The notes below the pieces were generated by a model. The model worked only from the letters and a program-made list of their open reading frames with translations. It did not search any database and was not told the origin of the DNA. A program made the translations under genes and the position numbers. A DNA stretch of 31,520 nt from assembly GCA_964596065.1 (NCBI GenBank), contig CAZQSM010000020.1, positions 1 through 31,520 on the forward strand, written 5' to 3'. Positions 31,442 through 31,520 of the stretch are shown one piece after another. Source of the stretch: SZUA-254 sp964596065. Its GTDB lineage: Bacteria; Bacteroidota; Ignavibacteria; UBA10030; SZUA-254. The number at the start of each line of letters is the position of its first letter. Positions within the stretch are counted from its first letter, which is position 1.

Positions 31442-31520
31442 CTACTTGAGGAACACCATCTTCTTCACGGAACTGAACTCCGGCGTCTGCAGGCGGTAGA
31501 TGTAGATGCCGCCGGCGAGC
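31442..31520 (-). CDS. 3' end of a secreted protein with a T9SS type A C-terminal sorting domain (partial)
   Basis: Only the last 25 codons are inside the window. On the minus strand they read LAGGIYIYRLQTPEF and then SSVKKMVFLK before a TAG. This is the end of a Por secretion (type IX) sorting domain, whose consensus is G-x-Y-x-Y-R-L then a turn and K-K-M-x-x-L-[KR]. The passenger protein lies beyond the right edge and cannot be identified. The signal shows that the organism has, or recently had, a type IX secretion system. Confidence 0.85.
   Translation of the reverse strand, partial: LAGGIYIYRLQTPEFSSVKKMVFLK

Noticed and set aside
1..31520. CRISPR arrays, tRNA or rRNA genes, insertion sequences
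   Set aside because: No repeat-spacer pattern, no cloverleaf-like or rRNA-like stretch, and no transposase frame were seen in any intergenic region.

Overview
The window comes from a GC-rich bacterium, probably a member of the FCB group (Bacteroidota, Ignavibacteriota and relatives). The main clue is a gene cut by the right edge (31442-31520, minus strand). Its last residues read as a type IX secretion (Por) C-terminal sorting domain, which is essentially confined to that group. The gene set is that of a facultative or anaerobic respirer: nitrate reductase, several ferredoxin-dependent 2-oxoacid oxidoreductases, hemerythrins, a rubrerythrin and many multiheme cytochromes c. A run of 100 N, flanked by a 55-base exact overlap, shows that this is a scaffolded draft or metagenome assembly.

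Layout. (1) 1-6180, minus strand: a nitrate respiration operon read right to left, with an NsrR-like Rrf2 regulator, a hemerythrin, a membrane-anchored diheme cytochrome c, narG and the start of narH. (2) 6368-15287, minus strand: one long tightly packed operon with alanine dehydrogenase, an acetyl-CoA hydrolase/CoA-transferase family protein, a malic enzyme fused to a phosphotransacetylase domain, a thioredoxin-fold protein without its cysteines, a secreted protein of unknown role, a four-subunit 2-oxoacid:ferredoxin oxidoreductase (KorDABC/VorB type) and a small Cys-containing helical protein. (3) 15288-15678: an AT-rich divergent intergenic region with several inverted repeats. (4) 15679-23548, plus strand: an exported rubrerythrin, pyruvate:ferredoxin oxidoreductase (NifJ), a dihydroorotate dehydrogenase-like flavoprotein, an OsmC protein, a membrane polyferredoxin of the NapH type and a methyltransferase. 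(5) 23517-26361, minus strand: phosphate butyryltransferase, butyrate kinase, a ferredoxin and a second hemerythrin. (6) 26550-31188, minus strand: a four-gene set with an outer-membrane beta-barrel, a 12-heme cytochrome, a 6-heme lipoprotein and a 7-heme lipoprotein. (7) The 3' end of the T9SS cargo gene.

How the parts may work together (inference). Alanine, malate and branched-chain or other 2-oxoacids are converted to acyl-CoA by ferredoxin-linked enzymes (KOR/VOR and PFOR). The CoA-transferase, the Ptb-Buk pair and possibly the PTA domain recover energy from the acyl-CoAs. Electrons can leave to nitrate through NarGH with the NarC-like cytochrome, or across the outer membrane through the porin-cytochrome set. 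The NsrR-like regulator, the hemerythrins and the rubrerythrin would cover NO, O2 and peroxide stress.

The item most worth pursuing is the porin plus 12-, 6- and 7-heme gene set, a candidate extracellular electron transfer conduit. One of its genes is broken only by an assembly join that can be repaired from the sequence itself, and an IscR-like palindrome lies upstream of it.
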